From: Alphaproteobacteria bacterium
GTDB lineage: Bacteria; Pseudomonadota; Alphaproteobacteria; Rickettsiales; SXRF01
Length of the DNA: 64,000 nt
Direction of reading: 5' to 3'
Assembly (NCBI GenBank): GCA_025362975.1
Contig: JANYES010000021.1
Coordinates: 124,001 to 188,000, forward strand
In this document: positions 25,101 through 29,352 of the stretch, piece by piece
Layout: each line of letters starts with the position of its first letter
How positions within the stretch are numbered: the first letter of the stretch is position 1
Translations under genes and position numbers: made by a program
The notes under the pieces: generated by a model
What the model was told of the DNA's origin: nothing
Seen by the model: the letters and a program-made list of their open reading frames with translations, nothing else
Databases searched by the model: none

Positions 25101-26941
25101 CCAAGCTGGATGAACTTATGCCAGAAACCGAGTATATGGCAAAAATCGTGGCAAAAACCACGACGTACAAAATACCAGCGAAAGAAATCGTTGCCAAGGT
25201 GCAGCGCGCGGAAACCGAGCGCGCCAAAGCAGACAAAGATAAAGATGCAAAAAAACTCACCTACGAACAAGTGAGGGCAAAGCGCGAAAAGGCATTTGCC
25301 GATGCAGGCTTCGTCACCGTTCCGACCCAATCAATGAAACAGGCGGAAGATTATCAGGCAAACCTCAAAGCTGGCAAATACGAGATCACCCGTCAGATTT
25401 TCGATCCGAAAGCACCTTCGGAAACCTATAAGGTAGTGACTGAAGCCGAAGCCATCAAGCTATTCAAGGATAATGTTGAAAAGTATGGTTTCGATGAAGC
25501 ATATACCGCATTGAAATTGACTGGCGACAAAACCTTCATCGGCACCGACGGCATGCCGACTGCAAACGGCAAGGCATTCCTCGACAAAGTTGCGGCAACG
25601 TTAGATCCGAACCCAAGCGCCGCTATGGCCAATGCGCCCATAAGCAAGGAAGCCGATGCACTGCGCGAAAGCTGGTTTGCAGCTAAAAAGGTCGTGCTGC
25701 CGAAAGACGTGACGCCGGAAAACATGAAGCTCATCAATGAAGTCATCATGGATGAGATTCGCAAGGGCGATTACAAGAAAGTCGATATGATTATCAGCGT
25801 GGTCAAAGCCGCGCCGGAATGGAAAGACCAGAAACTCCTGAGCGAAACCACACAAACTGCCGCAATCAAGGCTGGCAAATACGGTCTTGCGATCAAGATG
25901 CTCGAACTGGAGGCGAAGACAATTGCCGATACGAAATTCGATGCCACCAGCGAAACACTTGCCGAGTTCAACAAATCGCAAATTGAACGTGCCAAAGGTT
26001 TGGAAAGCGCTCTGTCGAGCACCTTAAATGAAATGGCAGCGATGGAAAAAAGGCTGGCCGAAAAAGGCATCAAGGTTACGGGCCGTTCGCCAGAAACCCG
26101 CAAGATGGTTTCAGACCTACGCCAGAAATCGCTTAATCTCCGCCTCGCCGGTGCCAAAACACTGGTCGAAGGCAAAGCGGATACGGAATCCTCTGTTGTG
26201 CGCACCAAGCAGCGTTTCAAAGTAGAAGATTATTACCAGCTTAAAGATGAAAACGATCCAAGCCTGACGGCCGAAGGCAAGAAAGCACGATCTGAAGAGA
26301 ACGCGAAAGTCAGGAGATCGATGGAGATCGAACTTGCTTCTGCCAGCCGTGAGGATGAAGAGCGCTTGCTGCGTGACGCAACCGATCAGGCTTACCAATT
26401 GATGGATTCGCTGAAGCTTGCCGAGGGCGAAGCGCTCGTCTTGGATGAAACACAGAAGGAAACCGTGCGCCGCCTCGTTTCCAGCATGATCGAAACGGGC
26501 TTAGCGACCAATACCATGACGGAAGAGCAGGTCCTCGCTCAGGCGAAACAAACCGCTGCGGCAGTTAAACAGGCCACCGGTTTCGATGTGCCGGTCGATC
26601 AGATCGCCAGCGACATCAAGCAGAAGAAGGCCGACCTCGCTGCAGGTGTCAAAACCACCGATGTCAAAGAAGCCAAAGCGGACGAAAAGAAAGTCGACGC
26701 CAAAACCGCGAAGGCAGATCCGAAGAAAGATCCGAAAACTGCGGCTAAACCGGGCGACACTAAGCTCGCTTCGATGGATGGTGTCACCACAGCCGACGCT
26801 CCGGGTGCTATGACGCTGAAAATGCAGGCCGCGCTTGATGAGGCCAAGGCAGCAGACGAAGCCGCCAAAGGCAAACCGGGCGGCACCGGCTCGCTTAGCG
26901 CTATGCCGACCAGGCAGCGCGACAACAACGGCATCGTTTAA
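10181..26941 (+). CDS. Giant multidomain protein (5,586 residues) with deaminase, SLOG-like, kinase-like and zeta-toxin-like domains
   Basis: One unbroken frame of 16.76 kb, predicted at roughly 600 kDa, with no signal peptide and no RTX or other export repeat. Reading in order: a beta-rich leader (1-135); an adenosine-deaminase domain (about 140-500); a SLOG-like Rossmann domain (about 620-880); weak HD/SpoT-like segments (about 1100-1360); a protein-kinase-like fold (about 1700-1870); a zeta-toxin-like P-loop kinase (about 2385-2560); a low-complexity linker (2670-2727) over a nested ORF; duplicated 65- and 120-residue modules (2054-2994); a hydrophobic stretch (about 3390-3420); a long charged helical region; and two tandem 480-residue modules (4540-5500). 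The tail is Ala/Lys/Asp-rich. No Shine-Dalgarno is seen at the first ATG. The makeup resembles polyvalent conflict proteins of phages and conjugative elements, or a giant effector; function is inferred only. Confidence 0.9.
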   Translation: MPVIQTNLALDSNKQYNIEFRMENGVLVGELKALKDNAGVLVQKLPELIELKIGDQIVKIDPVTNKFTMPVPAMADGKFNIEVKVSNVPIATLNADSKAQTMTIDEKEYKPLAVSETRILANNRSISVTAREKALKMDKPTTDLHTHWPGVPTVEDLIEIGIKNKMEYSVKTLMQMGITEADLAKLTKNGVINEKGWDGNPDDRRTVSLEEMSKLAPEVMDRLKSNLSIKTDQQATFQEMERIYNFRDPFTGNTKMLPDLLERAMQRYQENGVKYAEISWGKVLDPVFHEVLAREIPRIQAAQEKANESLKPELRKPPVKVGVLAGWARHMTQEWYESQTLAFKQMVGSPVVTGVDFIGYETNSTATFLKELDVLGTLNKTRKANGVAPFTIRIHAGESVHHQENVRLALEWAKANPDSKVRIAHGIFGIDDATIKLAKELSDRGQLIIEINPDSNLSLNNIDRFGQLPIEKYQKAGVKFVLSSDSPGMYRTDTDQLRTALAMSGIDVEAFNKMQREVEAQFLADRDGIVAQKEAWIKDQVDTIVAEAKTKGETLTPEQARQKLFQRSPELVAEMKRLEDAGRVRAAAQTKDAVAKTKDALKAKGIVVDDQVIIGRWAGDDEVRFNTETLKEVTEGRKPISITGTLPETMTETMREEYRKMIADYALNGINMDPRAVARIEAMKGQLAADDIRRADRELANRFLTNPESIPQEQRKTAQEAVDRVRYDNNARIEVEAAIRMMVRNADPAKAYFVTGGNDYGIEKIIHEEVAKRNAGKPPSQQLKLIATVAAKGGTPDVPDGVTHAVIVGEKYFDIPGRVAPGLVRMGGVFVGFGGNEIDSNKIVTAVNMNDELGGRRASVTLVSNVPGTLQEKADFFASRKLSVANGTAMLMKLARENPGMFPAGFADNITPEMEKILRKSLTTEGRAVNELKDIPGIEIKAKQILFDNEVILERVGNSTQFTATDKFDALMKKSPEAALIIAENATGIFSEQTVNKASAEVLRYATTEAARPVERTATLPVAFTKDQGESRFTNNERKVLDALIIANEALVDMRIGPDGGFRKISMAQKAKEAEGVSGDAKNGQQKQEPAVNKSILANMIMQGQAGGVADSQRIAVIMMDSLNQTINEFRKAPRRVDREFIIEKFGVELGSQVIKDMDAIQKGLESSAAGKLNEVPMEYRNAVAAVEVANLRMVVRSVGDKATLGANAPEGFVDITTEEGRRTLRDAIARAENAMKLEGVDQKAFTGTKEMIADAAAVRDGRLAPSELTDFSKRATLQRFQNGLASVAPYQDKVNNGQKLLPEQLRTAAYDTQNIDPEKFAGDVLHDNTEDRVFERENLNQIYERFGPEIGGRVAEATDKQPNAEQQRILEEAQRAFEAAPKGTAEELKTAKDALKTVEKKIDADLKYETKKAYIAKADLFKKMPLKTAAQLFEGQGALVAIPANANTQFSLEGALLKLSDFRQSMEAGMGSPELMNDRSASSGFQLGLLRDKELYIRPIVEALTSPEKQAEMKAMGVDMVAVNKQIAEYVETSKAYLANAIDIVAKDRNLTPDQHSQLKKLLLEQAPGKFLSREEVAAKQKEIRAKLTEMGLTDVTVEVKDRTGKLVPAQRAPLNTTLDATKQGDAQFNAINLDNLAENAVNIGQLEAVKPGIRPGVDLPGRPGAVVKPVEPVSAVAGTNGKPVVEDARKIAERLVVIEVAKGNPPDVWKMQDPVTKKIYYAKTAAVSEVDMTNRAANAKLPPDSPLEIAKPLVSGVNDIPAALKDTIQMQGDRTSFIIVEGVPLGASMGQLSFSDGMEIGRDPLRGKPVTAEEFKAYAESVKALNEQGIFSNDLSSNTEFVRDANGKLKVYTYDFDPEHLSKLNPGSKFEDVAQVAEAAKGMLAAGTLDEAGRAYVLELAEGNKLKTEAAALTREAAGKAFEEAVKKLSPENAIKMFSDIETYREFKKMVDSLPPERFEQFKASGSETFQKYQATREFMEKIAGADSPDAKRPPRRKPTGPGTVEIMAGGQGRDGRRYTRDGTAVAPKGPSLDETVWQKKQQVREIGASTRSTTVQLEALQAILVEQGVPPVAGSPLDRAIATSKQLSADVAAGKQPTINSVEVANLMAVAATLEPKLAQSIERGLEAARVKVEGTDRTAADQSVTTMKEQIAKLQPEQLARVKGATEGKPVTKPAKPAVDYWRIGASDQLAAHDPRLSHMEHVHKSPEALQKRLAELGITDISAKDLAADPAQRTRFEAMNQLLTAYEFKDAQQFRETIAAVEKSDAFNKVDPNSKAFATEVAQVLTKEGNLKAVKQRDIGKIVTTPERIATYEAIVQLVSEYKIENEKVLKALVEEVKNTPEFQKLITDPNISQDVLRAEMKKAIDRVKLTKPLERLPVYAVNDRVVTILVGGPATGKSTATEAMELKGKDLGAKVGSDEYKGILGDARKLGEYFGAVTHPESAYLVEQIRGRLDEMAQKGKAPNYTVEKFILQDWYADSIKKTGAKIQVVSTFLDDPAETIRRNGLRGDASGRYVETKVVLGVPQQVSEQAPRMFSDLMMPVVIYNTNVERGKPPIVVAEKASGSNTLIIRDAKSFNAFMFQAAIIETANSPEKVFPEGVRINDVIDGQMKAFAKSGISMSYVDSNGVEIAKVAEGKLTVINEVAFKASVGDPAIAEGMIKSLSKGVADGRRTGSPSTTKEPVGDRRADLGTGDPKKGEAGKGAGTTGQTEAGQPNGAEQVATKEQVAAYEKAMKEMRAALVETAGEAQVAEFWEKSGRNQPDYAQRALDGVDPSLRDTVIEETAKMPTKVKTDRTTASLETLKAELARKGIPTPPGSQLDRAIKASKTLAIDLAAGNPPSLTPLEAANLAATAGLVDAKVGRQVEDVLAKAGMKLDERVLKDAFVKSDSLFEDVGKLSPEQTEAVRNAGGVKGAAAEAAAKPATKEQVAAYEKAMKEMRASLAETLGEAKAAEFWEKSGRNKPGFAERALNGVDPSMRDAVIEETTKAAVEAKDKTTYAKVTEEMLKEGKLKKGTRVGELVADPAGQTKAQTMLDNTIGQLRAEEIAQQRANERADRIAEAKKNGAPSPDPKAPKPARLATEPLPFDPTKPFGAEQFVQGSNGKPMGLAELTDKITSGEYKAFTDGTILNAKGELVLAVRDPLNPAQDRVVTIPKDTKIPPEALDNMLKFNKPVANRAASENPYERLTAAAHKVNRPMNWAMMTIGGKGMLGMKNEDVLTWQGAESIAMFGSGLMGEAGSVVGTNAKNLKFAEMTRFAKASSLTGGLLRGTATAASPLMLKDGVKDILHVFGSDALDWDEKDTLAHNKKHAQENNSGTGFFFGYGDASSHDALRGVLKIATAAEGTAAVVKGGIKVAQVGKSLFVKKAQTKLAQQVAVQVGKKVAARLVTAATGWGAVILTVDLLLDVAVDAAERHTEEGLARINEGVGQRNDLKGKLAAYNPNTLFDMRRDIGLQDASSRKESYESYVGSIRAPREKVEAYIEMQNQWYTAAERLAQYDKRTAEIKERRKDHKHYEDPAWDKTKETSTDFDKRVERERKASSDNENAIREQEDKELADFATNRPKLEELREKLKVSIPAMATELYDEVKKNEIEAIKTNPYLGGDPVRIAEALKNVDQNVNYALNETRMREAVGSKRLMQRAEVIAARDNIPFGTKERTMQIMRQYPNIASPLERAGLVAELSNQDLRMEGKYGRSQYELVSKVRGKADALAEEINLIGADILKDTPAHFWNKGPSAPDGFDVLSSFGDASRKFSQGYEQGNTVSESNYEAIRVVNHIWSGAKDNSYSATLAKMREYQRKLQPGSLKIPQQFEVGTKNYEQYMRIEKMMEKIKLMVDLEQSAKALEQTPDRDGNVTVTRMENNGMPAKKEPFTVKIPSFSSMLARDDAAAGSRNSEKAQFAAKVEGNYNKIIEAVQPFDSEKELYKYFDRATKLVGNKLAVVSNNSMDAALYTGMQDKMLITAMEKGIITQEQLDQARKDLKANLDKAKVEMKSDPELMKLQAEIKDADKKFDSLKDMVPALIDRTAMVMAAEKDKEYVKTLAELDAKIAALPEESKSLAYLYTDQKLVIQTKQTELRKQMADKKITNPEIRNTAMDTVMNPTSIKDLMEFEASVKQTIADLTVSAKTDEEKATLEANKEQLAQLQSSIKSLTEGGVIADVGKVQELLKGKAALDVKAVELNNKVYVKAQQKIYVASDIAYGKINEEVLKYQAENDKLLQKISNEKVEVQPGFYNEQALNKFQKAQQTYRRWKDTPLPANATEKDQQERAMQTASAQMDMMKAQREYYVMVDKEQQRMTKFFKDKGQTAEANMRPENLKLKTNVAAENNTFDKWASEALRSAQTDKGRAAIAELVKIRHELLEARTDASLIGRNDENPFGSNQTTYELRERAKVAMSQLSLEERKALNAVNATYDATLEKAAPAMTEQEKSYRRLDQLVRGSAERSQVEDQALARIFKPNGNGWLEITAVLPGKPGESPSPADVVLAREMVRQLQATARGNDATKLLDQAKKAWPDINLMDEAGSRKITEDKLAKDGLIMVPTQMMAGSETKKQAERNYNQGDNYKVAAMIYDFNAPETTYVAVTEAEVMRMFKENVVKYDFERAYEGLKLVGNGKFVGADGKATEVGKEFLNKIAATTVKVDKEITLSPRAQMIYDDFVTKKATVFPDITPEYSAAFAEAYRKLNSDPTKAESATAMEAASSLRPGLVTLDGSNRAGTLDQSLKYIKKGFENALKDKMDPNTPRDPNFVSSKASQLENLETALAKTTAIIKDMEKGLKDKAGIDSTLMASARKDFEEMRRQAVTMRFELAQATLDGATQEYSLEQIVEGKVSSLMPDINPNKTDIEPEEKAKRIKALDINEPGISTEEKLKRVEMNYNLVTLRAETLEIESNQESGRKYDSSGRYQYGEDSYVFKVRQDKIDAGDKLMQTLANYDGPPLELTQQQKDTLNLLMEVKVKGSAVNGTKLDELMPETEYMAKIVAKTTTYKIPAKEIVAKVQRAETERAKADKDKDAKKLTYEQVRAKREKAFADAGFVTVPTQSMKQAEDYQANLKAGKYEITRQIFDPKAPSETYKVVTEAEAIKLFKDNVEKYGFDEAYTALKLTGDKTFIGTDGMPTANGKAFLDKVAATLDPNPSAAMANAPISKEADALRESWFAAKKVVLPKDVTPENMKLINEVIMDEIRKGDYKKVDMIISVVKAAPEWKDQKLLSETTQTAAIKAGKYGLAIKMLELEAKTIADTKFDATSETLAEFNKSQIERAKGLESALSSTLNEMAAMEKRLAEKGIKVTGRSPETRKMVSDLRQKSLNLRLAGAKTLVEGKADTESSVVRTKQRFKVEDYYQLKDENDPSLTAEGKKARSEENAKVRRSMEIELASASREDEERLLRDATDQAYQLMDSLKLAEGEALVLDETQKETVRRLVSSMIETGLATNTMTEEQVLAQAKQTAAAVKQATGFDVPVDQIASDIKQKKADLAAGVKTTDVKEAKADEKKVDAKTAKADPKKDPKTAAKPGDTKLASMDGVTTADAPGAMTLKMQAALDEAKAADEAAKGKPGGTGSLSAMPTRQRDNNGIV
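10598..11690 (+). other. Adenosine/AMP deaminase-like domain within the giant protein
   Basis: The metal and catalytic motifs of the adenosine deaminase family occur in the right order: DLHTH (His145, His147), IHAGES (about 393-399, catalytic Glu), RIAHGIF (about 422-428), INPDSNLSL, and SSDSPG (Asp at about 485). The last motif is normally S-x-D-D-P; here the second Asp, which contacts the purine ring in known deaminases, is Ser. The zinc site therefore looks intact while substrate choice may differ. Confidence 0.85.
12040..12810 (+). other. SLOG-like Rossmann domain within the giant protein
   Basis: The strand-loop pattern fits the SLOG/DprA/LOG superfamily: ISITGTLPET as the first strand, then YFVTGGNDYGIEKIIHEEV, LKLIATVA, and GGVFVGFGGNEIDSNKIV. 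SLOG domains bind or cleave nucleotides. The assignment is by eye from glycine-loop spacing and could be another Rossmann fold. Confidence 0.5.
15286..15790 (+). other. Protein-kinase-like (PKL) domain within the giant protein
   Basis: A reduced kinase-like fold can be traced: KIYYAKTAA, with a candidate ATP-binding Lys at about 1724; SFIIVEGVPLG as the hinge; FSNDLSSNTEF as a catalytic loop keeping the Asp and Asn; and KVYTYDFDPEH, whose DFD corresponds to the DFG metal-binding site. The glycine-rich loop is not obvious. Confidence 0.55.
16340..16690 (+). repeat. Diverged repeat, copy 1 of about 120 codons in the giant gene
   Basis: The segment starting RSTTVQLEALQ (about residue 2054) recurs at 18581-18930 as RTTASLETLKAEL. 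Shared features include GSPLDRAI/GSQLDRAI, the DVAAGK/DLAAGN turn, and a closing L-x-PEQ. The copies are clearly homologous but diverged, with the zeta-like domain lying between them. Confidence 0.7.
17335..17840 (+). other. Zeta-toxin-like P-loop kinase domain within the giant protein
   Basis: VTILVGGPATGKSTATEAM is a Walker A of the zeta-toxin/UDP-GlcNAc-kinase type. GSDEYK follows, where zeta toxins carry the substrate-binding D-x-x-K segment. Then come THPESAYLVEQI, STFLDDPAETIRR and RNGLRGDASGRYV, matching the family's HP-E-A helix, DP-E strand and R-x-x-RG-x-x-GRYV segment. No canonical epsilon antitoxin is recognisable nearby. Confidence 0.75.
18204..18362 (+). CDS. Candidate nested small protein (52 residues), +1 frame inside the giant gene
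   Basis: ATG at 18204 is preceded by AAAAGGAG with 6 bases of spacing, the best Shine-Dalgarno near this locus. An in-frame TAG stands two codons upstream, and the frame closes with TAG at 18360-18362. The peptide is glutamine/glutamate/lysine-rich with two tryptophans (SQWEIDGQTWEQAIQKREKL) and looks helical. Third codon positions are G or C in 35 of 52 codons here, against 20 of 53 in the giant frame over the same bases, where the product is a Gly/Thr/Lys linker with AGA, CGA and GGA codons unlike the rest. This suggests the +1 frame is or was a real gene, overprinted by the giant frame. It could equally mark an old gene junction fused by indels. Confidence 0.45.
   Translation: MAEEQAAPAQPKSQWEIDGQTWEQAIQKREKLEKELGQQDKPKPDNQTGQSR
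18362..18556 (+). repeat. Internal repeat, copy 1 (65 codons)
   Basis: A 195-base segment encoding ATKEQVAAYEKAMKEMRA and FWEKSGRN, with a nearly identical second copy 606 bases downstream at 18968-19162. It begins immediately after the nested small ORF. Confidence 0.9.
18581..18930 (+). repeat. Diverged repeat, copy 2 of about 120 codons in the giant gene
   Basis: Second copy of the module first seen at 16340-16690. It lies between the two 65-codon repeats, giving the order B, zeta-like domain, A, B', A'. Confidence 0.7.
18968..19162 (+). repeat. Internal repeat, copy 2 (65 codons)
   Basis: Near-identical to 18362-18556 (offset 606 bases), including ATKEQVAAYEKAMKEMRA and AVIEETTK at its end. 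The high DNA identity suggests a recent duplication or gene conversion. Confidence 0.9.
23798..25212 (+). repeat. C-terminal tandem module A (about 470 codons)
   Basis: Begins at about residue 4540 with MVPTQMMAGSE, VTEAEVMRMFKENV and KEFLNKIAATT, and ends with a helical KETV/KDTL-type segment. The same order of blocks occurs in module B, 495 residues later. Protein-level similarity is clear, so this is an old duplication. Confidence 0.8.
25283..26640 (+). repeat. C-terminal tandem module B (about 450 codons)
   Basis: Second copy of module A: VTVPTQSMKQAE, VTEAEAIKLFKDNV and KAFLDKVAATL, then a QIERAKGLESAL helical block parallel to QLENLETAL in module A. Confidence 0.8.
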
Positions 26942-26964
26942 TTCAAGTTTAACTGAGGAACTAT

Positions 26965-26991
26965 GGGCTGCCTTCGGGCAGCCCTTTTTTT
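26965..26991 (+). terminator. Rho-independent terminator of the giant gene
   Basis: GGGCTGCC (26965-26972), TTC loop, GGCAGCCC (26977-26984), then seven T residues. It stands 24 bases after the TAA and overlaps the 3' end of the convergent efeB gene by a few bases. Confidence 0.93.
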
Positions 26992-28222
26992 ATGCGAATA
27001 ATTTCTGGCCGATGAACTCGCCGTCGCGCGCACCGGGGGGAACGGCGAACATACCGCTGCCTACATGAGTGGTGAACTGGTTCAGCATATCGAATTTGGC
27101 CATGTTGCCGAAAATGCGGATGAAGCCGTCGCGCGGGTCTTTCTGGTAAGCGACGAAGAATAATCCGGCATCGTACTCGACGCCCTGCCGCCACGGCGGC
27201 CAGCGTTCGGCGGTGAAGTTGGAACCATCGTTGTAGGAATAGCCACGGCGCAGGATTTGCGAGCCGCCATTGGATTCGGCGGCCGCGAGTCGTAAGTGCG
27301 AATGCTCGCCGATGACGAGGTTGCCGTCGGCGTTGGTGGCTTTGAGGTCGGCTTTGTCGAATTCGTTTTTCATGCCCAGCGGCGCGCCTGTGAGTTTATG
27401 GCGGCCGATGACCTGCTCCTGATAATCGACATCCATGCCGTCCCAGTGTTCGAGGGCGATGCGGATGCGGCGAGTGACGAGATAGGTGCCGCCTTGAAAC
27501 CACGCCGGCCCCTCGCCGCCGACGAACACGAACTGGTTCATCTCGGAGGCTTGCGGGTTCTGGGTGCCGTCTTTAAAGCCTTGCAGATTGCGGGGTGTTT
27601 CCTTCCCATTGCCGGAGACGAACGCGGTCTGTGACCAGCGGATATTAGCTTTGGTGCCTGCGAGTTTGACGATCTGGCGGATGGCGTGGAAGGCAATTTG
27701 AGGGTCATCGGAACAGGCTTGGACGGAAATATCGCCGCCGGTTTTTTCCGGGATGAGCTGATCGCCGTGGAAAAGCGGCATATCAACGAGGGCTTCGGGT
27801 TTTTGGGAGCCGATGCCGAAGCGGTCCTTGCCGCCTTTGCTGAACACATCGGCGCCGAAGCCGAAGGTCATGGTCAGGCGCGAAGGTGCCAAGCCGAGGG
27901 CGCTGTCGCCGAGCTTGCCGGAAGTCATTTCGGCGGAAGCGTTGGTCCAGTCCTTGAGGATCTGGATAAGTTCGTCGCGGCTATTGGTATTGATGTCGAA
28001 GGCAGCAAAATATGTGTGCGCCTGCTGCGGGGTCAGGATACCGCCCTGCACTTTGTCGCGGAACGCGACGGTGGAAGCGCCGTGCGCGGCTGATGTGTTT
28101 TTAGCCGCGACGCCTGAGGCGGCACCAGCGGCAAACAGCCCTAACCCGCCGACAGCCTTGAACAGGCTGCGGCGGGTTAACATGTGCATCGGGCATTTGG
28201 AGGGAGGCGTTTTGTCCGTCAT
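26990..28222 (-). CDS. efeB: Tat-exported DyP-type heme peroxidase / deferrochelatase EfeB
   Basis: A heme-dependent dye-decolourising-type peroxidase of the periplasm. EfeB homologues are linked to iron uptake and heme handling. From ATG 28222 the protein is 410 residues and carries a twin-arginine signal, TRRSLFKAVGGLGLF, at about residues 15-29. The family blocks are visible: GFKDGTQNP (the GxxDG motif with the distal Asp), IGRHKLTGAPLG, EHSHLRLA, and ILRRGYSYNDG. I chose 28222 over the upstream in-frame ATG at 28270 because AGGAA stands 4 bases before it, and because it leaves a 7-base gap to the stop of the preceding gene. It is the last gene of the porin operon. No efeU or efeO accompanies it. 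Confidence 0.93.
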   Translation of the reverse strand: MTDKTPPSKCPMHMLTRRSLFKAVGGLGLFAAGAASGVAAKNTSAAHGASTVAFRDKVQGGILTPQQAHTYFAAFDINTNSRDELIQILKDWTNASAEMTSGKLGDSALGLAPSRLTMTFGFGADVFSKGGKDRFGIGSQKPEALVDMPLFHGDQLIPEKTGGDISVQACSDDPQIAFHAIRQIVKLAGTKANIRWSQTAFVSGNGKETPRNLQGFKDGTQNPQASEMNQFVFVGGEGPAWFQGGTYLVTRRIRIALEHWDGMDVDYQEQVIGRHKLTGAPLGMKNEFDKADLKATNADGNLVIGEHSHLRLAAAESNGGSQILRRGYSYNDGSNFTAERWPPWRQGVEYDAGLFFVAYQKDPRDGFIRIFGNMAKFDMLNQFTTHVGSGMFAVPPGARDGEFIGQKLFA

Positions 28223-28229
28223 GTTTTCC

Positions 28230-29342
28230 TTAGTGTGCGAGAACCAGCATGTTGACATCGTCTTGGACATAATACATGCCGTCGCCTTTAGGCGTGATGG
28301 CTAGGCTGAACAGATCGCCGCTGCCCGGGGGCGTCTGCGCTTTGTTGGCATCGAGCCACTGAGCGGCAAGCTGTTTGCCGGTGGCGAGGTCGATTTCGAC
28401 CGCTTGGCCGTTCAAGCCGTTGGTAACGATCAAATGGCCATTAGGCGCGATAACGAGAGCGAGCGGACGGTGCAGCATGTCTTCCTTCGTAACCTGTTTA
28501 CCCGTGCCTGCGCTGGTAGTGCGCTTGACGGCATCGGGAATGGCGTTGATGCTGTTATGTACGGCATCGGAAACATAGAGCGTGCCGTCGCTGGCAAGAG
28601 CAAGGCCTGTAGGCCCGATCAGGAATACGTCCTTATCGGCCTGCTGGCCGAAGCCGCTGCCGATGACGGTTTGCGACTTCACGACAGGTTTTTTGCCTTT
28701 ATCGAGCGAAAGTTCCAGACGCAGTATGGTTGCTTTGTCGATCACCGGCGGTTCGCCGTCCGGGGAGCCGACATCGAAACCGGCATTACTTACAAATATA
28801 GTGGCAATTTTGCCATTATCAACCCATGCCATGTTGCCCCACGGGCCGTTGATGTTCGGACCGGTGATAGTACCCGTGACGCGGCCCATCGAGTCGAGAA
28901 CGATCAAACACCCCTGCCCTTTGGTGTCGGTTTTGCCGTCGGTGCTCGGGGTAGAGCCGACGATGACCCAGCCGCTTTTAGGCACGGCCATTGCCGCCGT
29001 GAGGCCTACGCCGCCGGGGCAGCCTTTGAGGTCTTTGGGGATAGCGGCGAAGAGCGACATTTCATTATGTTCGGCATTCCATTTTACGATGGTAGTGCCG
29101 AGGCCTTGAAGATTCTTCGAGTCGTTGAAATTATCGACGAGCACGTCGCCTTTAACCAGCTTGCCCGTGGATACGGGAACGACTACAACCGCATACGGAT
29201 TCTGGTCGCCGTTTCCCGGCACGGTGCTGGAGAGCGTGGTGTGCGTGCGGGTTTTAGCGAGGAAGGTGTCCGGTTCATCGGCATAAGCTACGGTGGAAAC
29301 CAGCAGGGCCGAGGAAAAAAGCAGGGCGGTTAAGCGTTTCAT
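28230..29342 (-). CDS. Secreted NHL-type beta-propeller protein
   Basis: 370 residues with a signal peptide ending in AYA (about residue 21). The rest consists of repeated short blades such as LALASDGTLYVSDAVHNSI and LVIAPNGHLIVTNGLNG, typical of NHL or SMP-30-like propellers, so a periplasmic or extracytoplasmic binding role is likely. The strong AAGGA ribosome-binding site and the 10-base gap after the porin stop codon put it in the porin-propeller-EfeB operon. Catalytic residues cannot be assigned. The Fur-like boxes at the operon head suggest an iron-related job. Confidence 0.82.
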   Translation of the reverse strand: MKRLTALLFSSALLVSTVAYADEPDTFLAKTRTHTTLSSTVPGNGDQNPYAVVVVPVSTGKLVKGDVLVDNFNDSKNLQGLGTTIVKWNAEHNEMSLFAAIPKDLKGCPGGVGLTAAMAVPKSGWVIVGSTPSTDGKTDTKGQGCLIVLDSMGRVTGTITGPNINGPWGNMAWVDNGKIATIFVSNAGFDVGSPDGEPPVIDKATILRLELSLDKGKKPVVKSQTVIGSGFGQQADKDVFLIGPTGLALASDGTLYVSDAVHNSINAIPDAVKRTTSAGTGKQVTKEDMLHRPLALVIAPNGHLIVTNGLNGQAVEIDLATGKQLAAQWLDANKAQTPPGSGDLFSLAITPKGDGMYYVQDDVNMLVLAH

Positions 29343-29352
29343 GGGGATTCCT

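Noticed and set aside
10862-26934. Many open frames of 60-240 codons on the minus strand inside the giant gene, e.g. 11870-12592, 13679-14491, 19192-20124
   Set aside because: They mirror the codon bias of the plus-strand gene, have odd Ser/Arg/Phe-rich composition, no ribosome-binding sites and no recognisable domains.
28404-29333. 309-codon plus-strand frame over the beta-propeller gene
   Set aside because: Antisense shadow; the minus-strand product has a signal peptide, propeller blades and operon spacing.
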